Made by a program: the position numbers and the translations under genes. From contig BRXU01000002.1 of assembly GCA_030267565.1 (NCBI GenBank), positions 248,001 through 312,000 on the forward strand: a stretch of DNA of 64,000 nt. The letters are read 5' to 3'. Source of the DNA: Pleodorina starrii. Its lineage: Eukaryota; Chlorophyta; Chlorophyceae; Chlamydomonadales; Volvocaceae. Positions within the stretch are counted from its first letter, which is position 1. Each line of letters begins with the position of its first letter. Under the pieces are notes generated by a model that did no database searches, had not been told where the DNA came from, and saw only the letters and a list, made by a program, of their open reading frames with translations. Positions 10,123 to 22,555 of the stretch are shown here, in pieces.

Positions 10123-13100
10123 CTAAAAGCCCTCCATGTAGCGCCGCGGCGGCGGTATCTGGCCCGTAGACCGCCGCCGCGCCGACTGCTGCTGCGACTG
10201 CTGCTGCTGCGACTGGCGCGCCGGCGGCTGCTGCGACTGCTGCGCCTGCGACTGGCGCGCCGGCTGCTGCTGCGACTGCTGCTGCTGCGACTGGCGCGCC
10301 GGCTGCTGCTGCGACTGCTGCGCCTGCGACTGGCGCGCCGGCGGCGGTGCCTGCGACGACGACGGGGGCAGCCGTTGCGGGTGCGGCGCGGCCGTCGTGC
10401 CGGCTGCCGCCGCCGCCCGCAGCAGCGATATCGCCGAACCGCCGAGCAACGGCTCCGATCCAGATGCCGGTGCCCTGTCCTGGCCCTGCGACCCTTCCGC
10501 CGCCGCCGCCGCCGTTCCTGTCGTATCCGCTGGCTGCACTGCAGCGGCTGCACGCGGCTCCGCCGCCCCAGCCGCCGCTGCCTGTGCCTGTGGCACCTGC
10601 GGAGCGGACCCGGGCCCGCCGGCGCCAGAGCCACTGGGCCCACCGCCCCGTGCTGCTGCGGGATCCGCCGATGCCGCCGCCGATGCTGCTGCAGGATCTG
10701 GTGCACCTGCCCTCTGCCGGGCCGCATATGCCTTCTGCCTGAAACCCCAATACCCGCCCGTGCGTCGTTTCCCGAACGTCGGGGCGGGCGGGAAGCGAGT
10801 CGGTTTCGTGACCTCCGGGAGCACGGTCCCCGGCGGCGGCCGCGCCGGCCACGGCCGCAGCTCCGCCGCCCAATCCACCAGCTCGCTCGGCGCGTACAGC
10901 ACGCGCGGCTGCGCGGCACCGACGGCGGCGCCGACGGCGGCGGCCGCTGCCGTACTGTCGTCCACGGGCCATTCCTCCATCAGATCTTGAAGTATTGCGG
11001 TCCCCAGATCCGTGAGCACCGGCGCCATTGAGCCAGGCGCTGGCGGCGGCGGCGGCGCCGCCGCCGCCGCCGCCGGCGGCAAGCTGTGGCGCCGACTTGC
11101 CAGTTGGTCGTACAGGTACTTGCTGCTGTTATGCGCGTACATCGCCCTCTGCACACGGCCCGTGGTGTGCATCACGAACTCGGGGGCTGACAACGCCTGC
11201 GGCGGCGCCGGCGCCGAACCCGCCGGCGCTGGCTCCGGAACCAGTACGGAAATGCCCATATCCAGTTGCGACGGCTGGTAGGATGCCAGGCCGCTGTAGT
11301 ACAACAGCTCGTCGGCACGGGTTCTGCCGCCGCCGCCGCCGCCGCCGCCAGCGCTGGGCGCACCCGAGCTCAGTCGTGTAGGTCGTTGTGGCGGCGGCCA
11401 TCCCGTCGCTATGGACACCGTCGGCGGCACCGTCAAGCTCACGTCCACATCCACCTTCGCGTTCAAGGCGACGGCGTTAGCAGCTGGGACCGTGTATCCC
11501 AGGCTGCGTACGGCAAGCCAGGACGCTTGGGCGCCGTCGTGGGTAGCCGCAGCCGCCGCCGCCGCCGCAGGTTCTGCCTCCCCCACGGCCCCGGGCCCGT
11601 CGCTGCCGCCGGCGCCGCCACCACTACCGCCCGTGCCGCCGTCGGCGCCGCTCGCGGGCCCAGCCGCCAGCTTTGCGACGTGCAACGACATCAGCGCCAG
11701 CTCCTGAAACTCCAAATCCCAGAGGCTCGGCAGGGCCGCCGCCGCAGCAGCGGCTTCCTCGGCGCCCGGGCCGCCGGCGGCGGCGGCCGCCTCCGCCTCC
11801 GCCTCCGCCGCCCTGCCATCCATCGCGGCGGCGGTCGTCAGCCGCCTCAGCACGTTCTTACCCAGAGCCCGCAGCGCGGCGGTGAAGCGCATGCTGCCAG
11901 TGAACATCCTCCTGTGTGTCAGCTTCTGTGACCCCCTCATCGCGGGCAAGCGCAGCGGCCGCTGTTCGTACAGCAACGCAGCATCGACGGCGGCCTGGGA
12001 CATCTCGCTGACCAGCAGCGGGTGCTTGGCGGCCTGCAGGGGTGTGGGGGGTTGGGGTGGGAGGGGTGTGGGGGGGAAGGGGTTGGGGTGGGAGGGGTGT
12101 TGCAAAAGAGGGGTTGGGTCCTGGAGCGCACCGCAGCTGGGATGTTTTGCATGTCAGTCAAACAACAAGGGTGCTGGTGGTGTGTCGGTGAAGAGCCGGG
12201 ATAGGCTTGCGGACGGGCGCAACACACTGCCCCTAAAGCGATCCCCCGGTTCCCCGGTCATCGTCGTCGTCGTCGTCGTCGGGAAGAACCTCTCACCGCA
12301 ATCGCCGCGCAGCCACTCGCCCACTCAAACACCGGCACGCCCCGCAACACACGCCCCCCCCCCGACCAGCCAAGCCCCCACGCCTTCCGCCCCCCCCCCG
12401 CCCGCCCGCCCCGCCCCACCAGCAGCCTCTGCAGCGCAGCGCTCCGAAACACGTGTGCTGCGCACGACACTTCCGGCGGAGGACCCCCCGGAACGCCGCC
12501 GCTAGCGCCGCCGTCGGCAGCAGCCGCGGCCGCCTCTTGCTCGTCCTGCTCGTCCTGTTTCTGCCCCTGCTCCCCCTCCTCCTCCTCCTCTTCGTCCTGT
12601 TCCCCCTCCGCGTCCTCCTGCTCCTCCTGCTTCTCATGCTTCTCATGCTCGCGCTCCTGATCCTCCTGCTTCAGCTTCTCCTCCTTCCGCTTCTCCTCGA
12701 CCGCCCGTTCTGTTGTTGTCGCTGGAGCTCCCATCGCCGCGTCGGCCTCCTCAGAACTCCGCCCCGCCGACCCCCGCCGCTGCGCCTTATGCTCGTCATC
12801 CTCCATATCCATCTCGTCCGCACCTCCTTTCTCGTTCGCCTCTTCCACCTCGTCCTGGCATTGTGGTTGCCGTGCCTCTCCCTGGGAACCATACGCACCA
12901 CCCTGGCTCACCCCCGCTGCCCCCGCGGTTCCCCCTGCCGCCGCCGCCACCGGCGGCGCCGCCACCGGCGGCAGCTCCGACGCGCGCAGGAGCGACCAAA
13001 CCGAATCAGGCATTTGGCTCGGCCGCCGCGGGTGTACGACAGCTACACCAAGCCTGTCGTACCGCTTTACGACGATGGGCGCCTTCATGTTCTTGCCCGG

Positions 13101-13656
13101 CCAGGCCGTGAGGGCGGCGGGGCCCTGCGCCGCCGCGGCGGCGGCGCCGCCAGGCCCCGCCCCCGTCCGCCCGGGCGCCTCTTGAGTCTGCATCACGAAA
13201 GCCCCTTCGGAGGCTTGTGTCCCCGGCAGCGCTGGCTCCATATCCTGCTCTTCCTCCTCTGGTTTCTGGCTGCCGCCGCCGCTGCCGCCGCTGCCGCGCG
13301 CGGCGGCGGCGGCAACATCGGCGTCTTCGCCTCCGCCACCACCGCCGCCAACGACGGCTGCGTCCTGGCCGCCGCCGCCGCCGCCGCTGCCCTGAGGCAG
13401 CAGCCGCCGGAGCAGCGGGTCCCATTGGGGTCGCTCCGGAGGCCACTTGCCCCGCTGTCTGCCGCCGCCGCCGCCGCCGCCACCGCCGTCGCCAGACTGC
13501 TCTGCCACGCCGCCCGAGCGCGGGACCGCATCCGAGCCCGGTCCCAAGCCGGCATCCCGGTCCTCGCCGCATTCCGGCGCCAAGCCGCGTCGCGGCCGCT
13601 TGCACGGCCGCCCGTCCTCCCTGGCGCCCTCCTCCTCCTCGTCGTCGTCGCCGTCG

Positions 13657-13700
<44 letters not shown>

Positions 13701-16700
13701 TGCAGCGCCTGTCTGATGCGGCCCCTGCTCCCGGGCGCCGGCAGCGGCGGCGGCGCCGCCGTCGACTGACCCGCGGGTCGCCGCCGCCGCCGCCGCCACC
13801 GGCGCTGTCGCCCAGCGCAGCATACTGGCCATGTGACGGTTGTGCGCACTCAGGGTCAGGGTGCGCTTGCTCTCAGAATTAAGGGCTCTCCAGGTTCTAG
13901 CCAGGCCGGTAATGGCCCCCAGATGGCCCACGGCCTTGAAGGCGGCTGCGGCTGTGTTGTACGCGCGCAGCAGCGGCTCAAACTGACCCGTGGAGCGGTG
14001 TCGTGCGGCCAGATCCTGGTGGGAGAAGCGAGGCGAGGCGAGACGCGGGCGTGGTCGCATGAGTGAGGCAGGCAGGGCGGGGGGAGGGCCGCCCTCGGAG
14101 GCTCCCCGGGGAGGTGGGGGGGCTGCGGGGTTCGGGTGTGCGTGTGCGTGTGTGTGTGTTTCGGCCCTGGACCCCCTTTTCAGCTGCCGGGGTGCGGCCC
14201 ACGGCGGCCACAACCATCCGTGCCCCTTGTGTCTGGCCCCGCCCCGACCCTAAACCCTAAACACCCACGCACCCACCCAGGACTCAGCCCACCCAATCAC
14301 CCACACATGCACCCACACATGCACCCACCGCCAGCAGGAAAGGGCTCTCCAGGGCCTCCACTGCGAAACCCGTGCCGTCGCCCGCGCCCGCGGCGCCAGC
14401 GGAGCGCTGTGCCGCAGCCTCCGCCGCCGCCGCCGCCTCCGCCGCCTCCGCCGACCCGTGGGTCGCTCCGTCGGCAGCTCCCGCTGCAGTGCCCGCTTCC
14501 ACGGCGCCGGCGGCGGCGGCGCCGGCGGCGCCCTGACCCACGGGACGCAACGCGGGCGCGGCCACCGCAGTCGCGGGCGCGGCGGTAGCAGCAACCGCGG
14601 GCACGGAGAGAGCAGCGGCAGCGGCAGCAGCAGCTGCTGCGGCCGCCACGTCGGCGTCACATCGCGTGTCCAGCACTGAGCCGGGTGGCAGCCTCCGGAA
14701 AGGCTGTAGCAGCAAGTCGCCGTCGTAGGACAGCCGGAGGAGAAGCAGCGGCGGCCTCTGCGGCGCAGAGGCAGCACCGCTGCTGCTGCTGCTACTGCTG
14801 CCGCTGGTGTGGCTGTTGGTACTGCTACAGCTGCTGTGGGTGTACGGCGCGATGACGACAACGGCCATTCCCTGAAGGCCGGAGATGAATGGAAAGGACG
14901 CGGGCGCCACGTGGAAGGGAAGGAAAAGGGAAGTGCATATACATAGTGTTACCTCCGTAAGATATGCGTGGCGGGTACAGATCTACAGAACCGAAGCGTG
15001 TAAATGGTCGCGGGGCAGGTTCTCAGGTTCCACGGCTCCCCTTGTAACCTGATAACGCGGCGGGCCAAACCGCCCCCGGCCTCATCCCTCCGCAGCTCCT
15101 CCGGTATTGGTAAGGTAAGGTAAGAGGTGTGCCTGGCAGGTAAGCATTACTGTGTCCGTCGGTCGCCTGTGTCCCTCCGCTGCGGTTTCGTATGTTTTTT
15201 CCTTACTCCCCCCGCAGGTCGCGTTTGCGAGGCTGGGGCCGCTGGGAAGGAAGGCCTCTGTTAACAACCCCAAGATGGAGGAACGAACGATTGAACAAAC
15301 GAACGAAAGAACGAACCAGAAACCGAAAGGCCTCTGCGCGGCTCCGTGGCAGCCTCGCTCGACGGACTCCCGGGAGGGGACCATAAGGCCCCAGGGCCCC
15401 AGGCACCTCCTCAGCTACGGCACACCCGCAGCACCGAGCCACACAACCCACCCCCTAACCCCCGCCGCCGCGGTTCCTTCGCTGCTGTTCCTACCTTTGC
15501 GTTCCCCCGCCCCCGCCCCCGGCCCCGGCCCCACACGCCCGAGCCTCACCGCCGAATCCGAGCAGTGACGCCCAGCATGCGCAAACTCATCCGCCAACTG
15601 AGCCGGCCGGGTGTTGAGGCCCGAGTTGGGGTCGCCGCTGCTTCCCACAGTGCCGTACGCCTGGCTGCGCGCGCCAAGCATCGCCGTCAGCAGCCGCGGC
15701 CCTAGCTCCTGCCGTACAGACTTGCAGGGCGGGTACGGCAAGCCGAGCGCGTGGATGTGACCCAGGCAGGCGGGGCGCCACAAGGCCCCGGCTAGGGCCG
15801 GCAGCTTGTCAGCCGCCGCCGAGGCCGAAGGCTGCCGCTGACTGACCGACCCACGGGTCGATCCGCCGCCGCCCGCAGCGCTGCCGCCAAGCGGGTCGGA
15901 AGGCCCGGCGGCGGCGGCGGCGCCGTCGTCGCCGTTCGCTGGTGTGAGCCGAGGCTCCGCAGCTTCGGCGCGGCGCGGCGGCTCGACGCCGGCGACGGCG
16001 TACTCCGACAGCGGCGACGGCGTCACGAGCGCAATGTACGGCAGTCGTGCGCGGCGGAGATCGTGGTGGGTCAGCTGACCGGGGGGCGGCGGCGGCGCTT
16101 CCAACTGTGGGAGCGGTGCGCAAAGCCGACAGAGCTGGGGTGTCAGTCTAGGCGTTTCTGGGTTGTTTTAGGGATGTTTCATGGCACGAAGAGAAGTTTC
16201 CGCGAAGCAAGCGGCTGTCAAGTCAAGGGCCCATCCGGGTTCGATGCCTGTGATGTGCAATACCGGTGTAAGGACTTGGGGTTCGGCGGCAGCTTCCGAG
16301 TCATTTAGAGTGCAGCGCATTCGGTGGACTTCTTCATCATCGAGATGGGCCCCTTCAGGCCCCATCACGAGCCGCTAAGGCCCGCCAAAAGGGGGTAAAA
16401 AAGAAGATACCGCAGCGGAGGGACGGAGACCCGGGGGGTAAGCTCACCGCTGCCCCGATACACACCCAACACAGCCGCCCTTCAACTCCTCCTCCTCCTG
16501 CCAATGACCACTCCGCAGCCCCCTGGGTGGCCCGCAGCGCCCCAACCCCTGGGGGATCCCAACTCTCATGCACGCCAGCCACCCACCACGCCCCCTCCTC
16601 ACACCCATCACGTCCCTCCTCAGCCTCCCAGCCACCCACCCACCCACCCCCTCACCTTCATGCCGAACGGCGGGCCCTCCAGCACCACCTCCATGCACTG

Positions 16701-18016
16701 CACGTCGCCCACGCGCTCATTCGCCAGCACGAACACGAGATGGAGCGACCCGCGGGTCGGTGACACGGCGCCGCCGCTGCCGCCGGCGGCGGCGCCGCCG
16801 CCGCCGCCAGGCGGCAGGTCGCCCTGCCGCGGCTGACCCTGCTCCTGCTCCTGCGGCTGCTGCTGCTGCTGCAGTCCGCGATGGTGCTTGGGGCCCCACA
16901 GCCCGGTGAACGGGTAGTAGCGCGGGTAGGACTGCTGCTGACCGGCCCCGTAGCCGCCACCCGCTTGCGCCTGACTGAACTGACTGAACTGACTGAACTG
17001 GAAGCCGCCCGGCGGCTGCTGACTCCCCGCCGCCGGCTGCTGAGACTGAGGCCGAGACTGAGACCCTGGGCGCTGACTGCCGTACGGCGTGCCAAACCCA
17101 CCATACGCACCACCACCACCACCAGCGTCCACCGTCGGGACGTCACCTCCACCGTCACCGTCACCAGGAGCGTCGGCGGCGCCGCCATCCGCCCCAGTCG
17201 CGCCGGCGCCGCCGGCGGTGCCTCCTCCTCCTCCTCCTCCTCCTCCTCCAGCGGTGCCTCCTCCTCCTCCTCCTGCTCCTCTTCGCTCCGGTGTCAGCTG
17301 CCAGGTCCCCGCCCAGAGAGACACCATGGACGGCAGCTGGCCCCGGGGCAGTCCGTGGGGGCAGGCCAGCAGTGCGGGGCCGCCCTCCCGCCGCATGTCA
17401 AGCAGGATGGCATCGCGCTCCGAAACCGCAATGACCAGGTGCATCAGCTGCTGCGGAGAGGCGGAGAGCTGAGGGAGGGAGGCGAAGAGGGAGGGAGCGG
17501 GGGGGGGGAAGGGCGAGAAGGAGGAAGGAGGAAGGGAGCGGGGGGATGACAAGAAGTAAAAGAGAAGAACAAGACGAAGAACAAGACGGAGAACAAGAAG
17601 AAATACAAGAAGAAGTACAAAAAGATGAACAAGAGGAACAAGCGGCTTGGAGGGAAGGGCGTGCACGTGCGCCACATCAAGCACTTGCCGCCTGTCCACG
17701 ACAGACGGGCCCCACCACCACCACCACCACCACCGCCGCCACGAGCACATCGTGGCTCTGCTGCTCCACCCACCCACCTACCCAGATCCCCACCCACCCA
17801 GCCACCCACCGAAGCCCCCCACCCGCCTCTGCGGTATCGTTTTTCCTACCACCACCACCACCCAGCCAGCCCCCCCCCTACCTGCAGGCCTGCCAGCGAC
17901 GCCCCGGCGGCCAGCGCCCAGAAGTTGCCCTCCCGCTTGCCCAGGTACAGCAGCAGGCTGAGGAGGGAGGGAGGCAGGGACAGGCGGAGAGGGCGGGCGG
18001 GCGGAGAGGCGGACAC

Positions 18017-18049
<33 letters not shown>

Positions 18050-21000
18050 GAAGCGGATGGTGAAAAGGCAGCGGACTGGGAGGGACCGGGAGGGACCGGG
18101 AAGGACGTGTGTGTGTGTGTGTATGCCAGCCTGTCAACAGGGCCGGCAGGCCGGCCGCCTGGCGTGATGACGATGATGACATTGACGATGACGGCGAGCT
18201 GTTCGTCAATCTGTTCCCGGAGCGGTCGGTCAAGTAAAGAGGGCCGCGTGGTGGTGTGGTTGGATGGGATACACGCCGGGATACGCGCCATACCTCGCAC
18301 GTTCGGCCTCCCAGTCCCAGCCCCTCCAAGCCGCCCTCCCTTCGTGACGCCCCTTGAGCCCAGCTACCCAGCCACCCAGCCACCCAGCCACCCAATCCCC
18401 GCCCAACACCCAATCCCCAACACCCCATTCCCGCCCTCCACCCGATCCCCGCCCCCAACCCACCTGGCCTTGTGTCGTGTCCCCGGCGGCTGCAGGTCCA
18501 CTCGGAGCAGGCAGCGCCCCCGGGCCACCAGCAGCGTGCGCGGGTGCGCGCCTGTGAGTGGGGAGGGAGGGAGGGAGGGAGGGAGGGAGGGAGGGAGGGA
18601 GGGAGGGAGGGAGGGAGGGAGGGAGGGAGGGAGGGAGGGAGGGAGGGAGGGAGGGAGGGAGGGAGGGAGGGAGGGAGGGACAGGGAGGGAGGGAGGGAGG
18701 GAGGGAGGGAGGGAGGGAGGGAGGGAGGGAGGGAGGGAGGGAGGGAGGGAGGGAGGGAGGGAGGGAGGGAGGGAGGGAGGGAGGGAGGGAGGGAGGGAGG
18801 GAGGGAGGGACAGGGAGGGAGGGAGGGAGGGAGGGAGGGAGGGAGGGAGGGAGGGAGGGAGGGAGGGAGGGAGGGAGGGAGGGAGGGAGGGAGGGAGGGA
18901 GGGAGGGAATCGTGGAGGGAGTCGTGGGGGGTCAGGGAGTGATATGCTCCAGTATATAACATGAGACACTGCGGACGTTGTTGGACAAGCTCGTGGGGCG
19001 AGTCGGGGGGGGGGGAGACCGTAGACGGATGGACGAGGGATCAAAAGGATTAAAGGGGGGAAGACTCATGCCGGCAACATGTGCTGCACGCCACCACACG
19101 GTGCGAACCCCCCCCCCCGGTACATGCGTATTGATGCTCCTAGCGCTGTGCGTCCGTGCGCGCAAGCGTGCGTGGAGCTTCGGAGCCAGGCGTCAGGGGT
19201 CCCTAAGCGGCAGCTGCCTCTCTCTCTCTGCGCAGCAAAACGGGGAGCTGTGGGAACAACTTCATCGCTCAGCCCAGGAAAGTCACTCCACCCAACCCGA
19301 CCCGGCCCGACCCACATCCCACCACGCACGCACGCACGCACACGCAAACCCCCACCCCGCAGCCCAGGCACCCACCGTATGCCAAAGACACCCTTCCCTG
19401 CCACATCAGCAACCCCAGCGGCTCCCCGGGCGCCGAGTCCGCCAGCGGCGGCGGCGGCATCGGGCCGTACCCGTACCGCACCGCCGGCGGCATGGGACGC
19501 AGCACGGGCCGCACCACCAGCCGCCGCAGCGCCGCCGCCGCGCCGCCGGCCGCCGCGTGTGTGGAGGCGATCCACACCGATCCGTCCGCCAGCGCAAAGG
19601 CCAGCTCCGGCAAGTGGGGGCTCCAGGCCAGGGCGGCCGTCAGGCGCTGTGTCGCGTGGGAGGCGCGCCACTCCAGCCGCCAGCTGCGCCTGCGGGGGGG
19701 ACGGGGGCGACAGGCACCCGGCCGCGGCGCGGAACGGCGACAGGGCAGGGCAGGCACACGAAACGCCCGGCACAGGCGCAGGCACACGAAACGCACGTTT
19801 GGGAGGGATCCACATCAGACCCGCACAGCTCAGCTCAGCTCAGTTCCCGCGCCGGCGGGTAGGCCCTGCCCCCGGGCTGCGGTTCGTCAGGCTGGACCCC
19901 GAGCTCAATCGCACACGTCGGCACCTGCAGCGGCACTGGCAGCGGCATACTGCCAGCGGCAGTGGTCTCCCGTTCTCCCCCACCCCGCCCTGCGCCCTCT
20001 ACGTCTCTCCGCTGCAGTATCGTGTGTCCATTACCACCACCACCACCACCTCGGCCCCCTTACCAGTCGGCCGGGTCCACCTGATACGCCAGCAGCACAT
20101 TGATGCAGTAGTTGCACCGCACAGCCACCCACACCGCCGCCGCCGCGGCTGCTGCCGCCGCGCCGCCGCCGGCCCCGCCACAGCCGCTCGCCCCGCGCTC
20201 CTGCCCCGGCCCCTGCGCCACATCGCCAGCCACCGCCGCCGCCGCCGCCGCAGCCCCGAGGTTCCAAGACGCAGGGCGCAGCACGCCGCCGGCTCCGCCG
20301 CCGCCGCCGCCGCCGCCGGCTCCTGTCGCCGCCAGCTGCGGCGGCCTGCTGGTTCGGTGCTCCTTGGCGACGATTTCCCAGATGGCCTTGTTCAGGGAGA
20401 GGTGCGCTGCCGTGTAGGCCTGTGTGGTTTCGGAGCCGGAATGGGGGCGCGCGGCAGCAGGCAGCAGGACGAGCAAGGGGTTATGCGTGTAACGGCGGTG
20501 GGTTGCGGCGGGAAGGTTCACGCTGTTCAGCCGGGTGGCCGGGTGCGGATCGTTAGGCCGTCCTGCGCTTGGCTGGGTTCATGGCCTAGGGCTTAGGGCC
20601 GGATGCGGTGTGTTGCCACAATGGGCGCAATGGCGGGGTGTGATCCCCAAACAGGTCTACCGATGTGACTGCCGGGGTCGGCTCACCTGCAGCCGCTCGG
20701 CGCTGCCGCCGCTGGCAGCCGCCGCTGCCGCTGATGCTGACGCCGACGCCGCCGACGCCGGTGGCGTGGGTTGAGGGTCCGCCCCACTGGCCGGCCGCAG
20801 CAGCGTGAGACTCAGGACCTCGCCTGCGATGAACGTGTGGATGTGCAGTAACGCAGTGGGCGGGCAACGCAGTAACGCAGTGGGCGGGCAACGCAGTAAC
20901 GCAGTGGCGAGGGCGAGGGCGAGGGCGAGGGCTGTCACCTGCCCCCATGCGTAGGTGGCAGCGCGGGGGTCGGTTTGCCAGATTGCCACCCACCCCTCCC

Positions 21001-21996
21001 CCCGAACGATGTGGCTGAGCGACCCCGTCTGTCCCACATCTCCCCCGTTGCCCGCCTGGCCCCTGCCCTCCTCCCCCTGTCAACCTTCACATACCCCCTT
21101 ATCTCCCTAATCCACCATTCCATCGCATTCTGTACCCTTCCCCGCGTGCCGGCCCCAGACCCCCCTCATACCACCCCAACCCAACCCGACCCAACCGCGG
21201 CCTACCGATCTGGCCGGTCGCTGAGAATACCGCCGTCACGCCGCCGGGCAACGGCACCGCCGCGAGCCGATTGCCGCGCAGCTGCGCTGACAGGGTGTCG
21301 TACGACGGGTAGCCAGATGCGGCCGCGTTAGCCAGCGTGGAGCTCCTGAGCCTCGTTTCAGCGGCCTCCGGCTGCATGTTTGAGCGCAGGTCTTCAGAAA
21401 GAAGCTTGTGGATAAGCTCCCGCGGCACAAACGCATCGGCGTGCGCAGATTGAAACCAGTTTGTCTGCCCCGGCAAGTGGAACTCCTGGCTGTTGCACAG
21501 GGTCGGCGTGGCGAAGGAGCGGTAAGCAGGGCGTCAAGTGGCGCAAAGCAATCCATATCTGTTTCTTCTAGTCGAAGTTTGATGTGCATACAGCGGCGCG
21601 AATAGCACGTTGTAGGCAAGGTAGTGCCATACGCGTGTGAACGGGACGAGCATCGGAGCGGTAAGCAACGATGGTGCACAGACACGACGCCCAGTCTTAC
21701 TCAATTGGCGTGTCCAACTCGTGCAAGCTTGTCAAGTAGTGGTTCCGAGGGGTGAGGGTCGGTAGCAAGGCGGCTCTGCCCGCCTGGAGGGGCCCGCACG
21801 ATGCGGGGAATGACCATCGTGAAAAGCTGCGGGCCGCGTGAGGTTGTTGCCGTGGGTCAAACTGTGGCCAGTTCACAGGGCCAGAATGCCCAACACCTGT
21901 CCGGACTTCGATAAGCGCCGGGTCCTCCATCTTTTCGGGCAGACGCCTCTTCCTTTTCTGAATCGGATTGCCAACATTGGACTTGTCGACTTGCAT
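10123..21996 (-). CDS. RRN6/TAF1C-like RNA polymerase I initiation factor subunit (12 exons)
   Basis: RRN6/TAF1C proteins belong to the Pol I core/selectivity factor and carry a beta-propeller plus a basic tail. Exons: 21701-21996, about 21206-21489, about 20687-21028, 20064-20419, 19376-19689, 18464-18551, 17882-17957, 16656-17450, 15550-16104, 14329-14871, 12420-14015, 10123-12033. All phases agree except the exon 2/3 junction, whose exact sites are uncertain. Evidence for the family: propeller-like [18 protein letters not shown], then [29 protein letters not shown] and [15 protein letters not shown] in the expected order, [14 protein letters not shown] later, and a short basic C-terminus ending RRYMEGF. 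At about 2,385 aa it is more than twice the usual length. The excess is Ala/Gly/Gln/Glu-rich insertion, for example [15 protein letters not shown] in exon 11 and QSQQQPARQ repeats near the end. The family call comes from remembered motifs, not an alignment. Confidence 0.62.
18018..18122. repeat. (CAGA)n and (GT)n microsatellites in intron 6 of the RRN6/TAF1C-like gene
   Basis: (CAGA)n runs over about 18018-18050 and (GT)n over about 18104-18122. Both lie between exons ending at 18464 and starting at 17957. Confidence 0.85.
18556..18908. repeat. (GGGA)n microsatellite, about 350 bp, in intron 5 of the RRN6/TAF1C-like gene
   Basis: Nearly perfect GGGA tetranucleotides, broken by the same interruption (ggacaggga) at about 18680 and about 18810. 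This implies an internal duplication of roughly 130 bp. The run is pyrimidine-rich in the transcript, just before the acceptor at 18552. Long open frames here ([17 protein letters not shown]) are artefacts of the repeat. Confidence 0.95.
18929..18950. repeat. Dispersed intronic repeat, family II, copy 1
   Basis: The word TCAGGGAGTGATATGCTCC with flanking G's is shared exactly with 51681-51702, in an intron of the unrelated sorting-nexin gene. A diverged copy is at 30321-30341. Confidence 0.7.
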
Positions 21997-22555
21997 TTTT
22001 GCGATGTGCTGAAGCCAAAATAGGCTAGTAACTAGTGTTCATTACGGGGCTCTCGCCCGAAAGGAGAGCCCGCCGCGGCAACCACCAAACAGGTAGTATG
22101 CCCAGGATGTGTTACGGAGAAACTTTTTAAAAAAACGAAACTTGAAGAACAATCAAGAGAAACCGATGCGTGTTGTCGTGGGGGCCGTGGCTTCAAGGCC
22201 GCCCTTGCTCCCTTGGGATTTACTAACCGAACTGCCGTTTTGCAATCGTACCAGACAGCAGAAGCCCAGCGCAGCCCGTGGTTCTTACGCTCATGCCATG
22301 AAAGTTGCATATTTTTGTTCATTTTTCATGCTGCAACTGCCCATGCATACAACTTGCATCTCTTCCCCTCATCGGCAACCTCGGGGTTGCACCTCGGGGT
22401 TTCCTCATTCCGCAGCCGCAGCTCCTCCGGCAGCCTTCCACGGCGCCCTTTGGCTAGCATCCGCCGCGTCCTGCGGCGGGCTGGGTTTCGAAGCAACGCC
22501 GAGCAGCCAGCCTTGCGCTGCTGCGCCAGGACCTGCTACTTCCAAAAATCATAAA
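21997..22555. other. Intergenic: promoter side of the RRN6/TAF1C-like gene and 3' flank of the F-box gene
   Basis: 559 bp between two minus-strand genes in tandem. No additional gene is supported. It must hold the 3' UTR of the upstream F-box gene and the promoter of the downstream gene. Confidence 0.6.

Noticed and set aside
18364..19044. Long frames encoding SLPPSLPP or GREGGREGG over the GGGA tract, and the same at 52106-52807
   Set aside because: A pure tetranucleotide repeat read in open frames. The flanking exons of the host genes join in phase without them.
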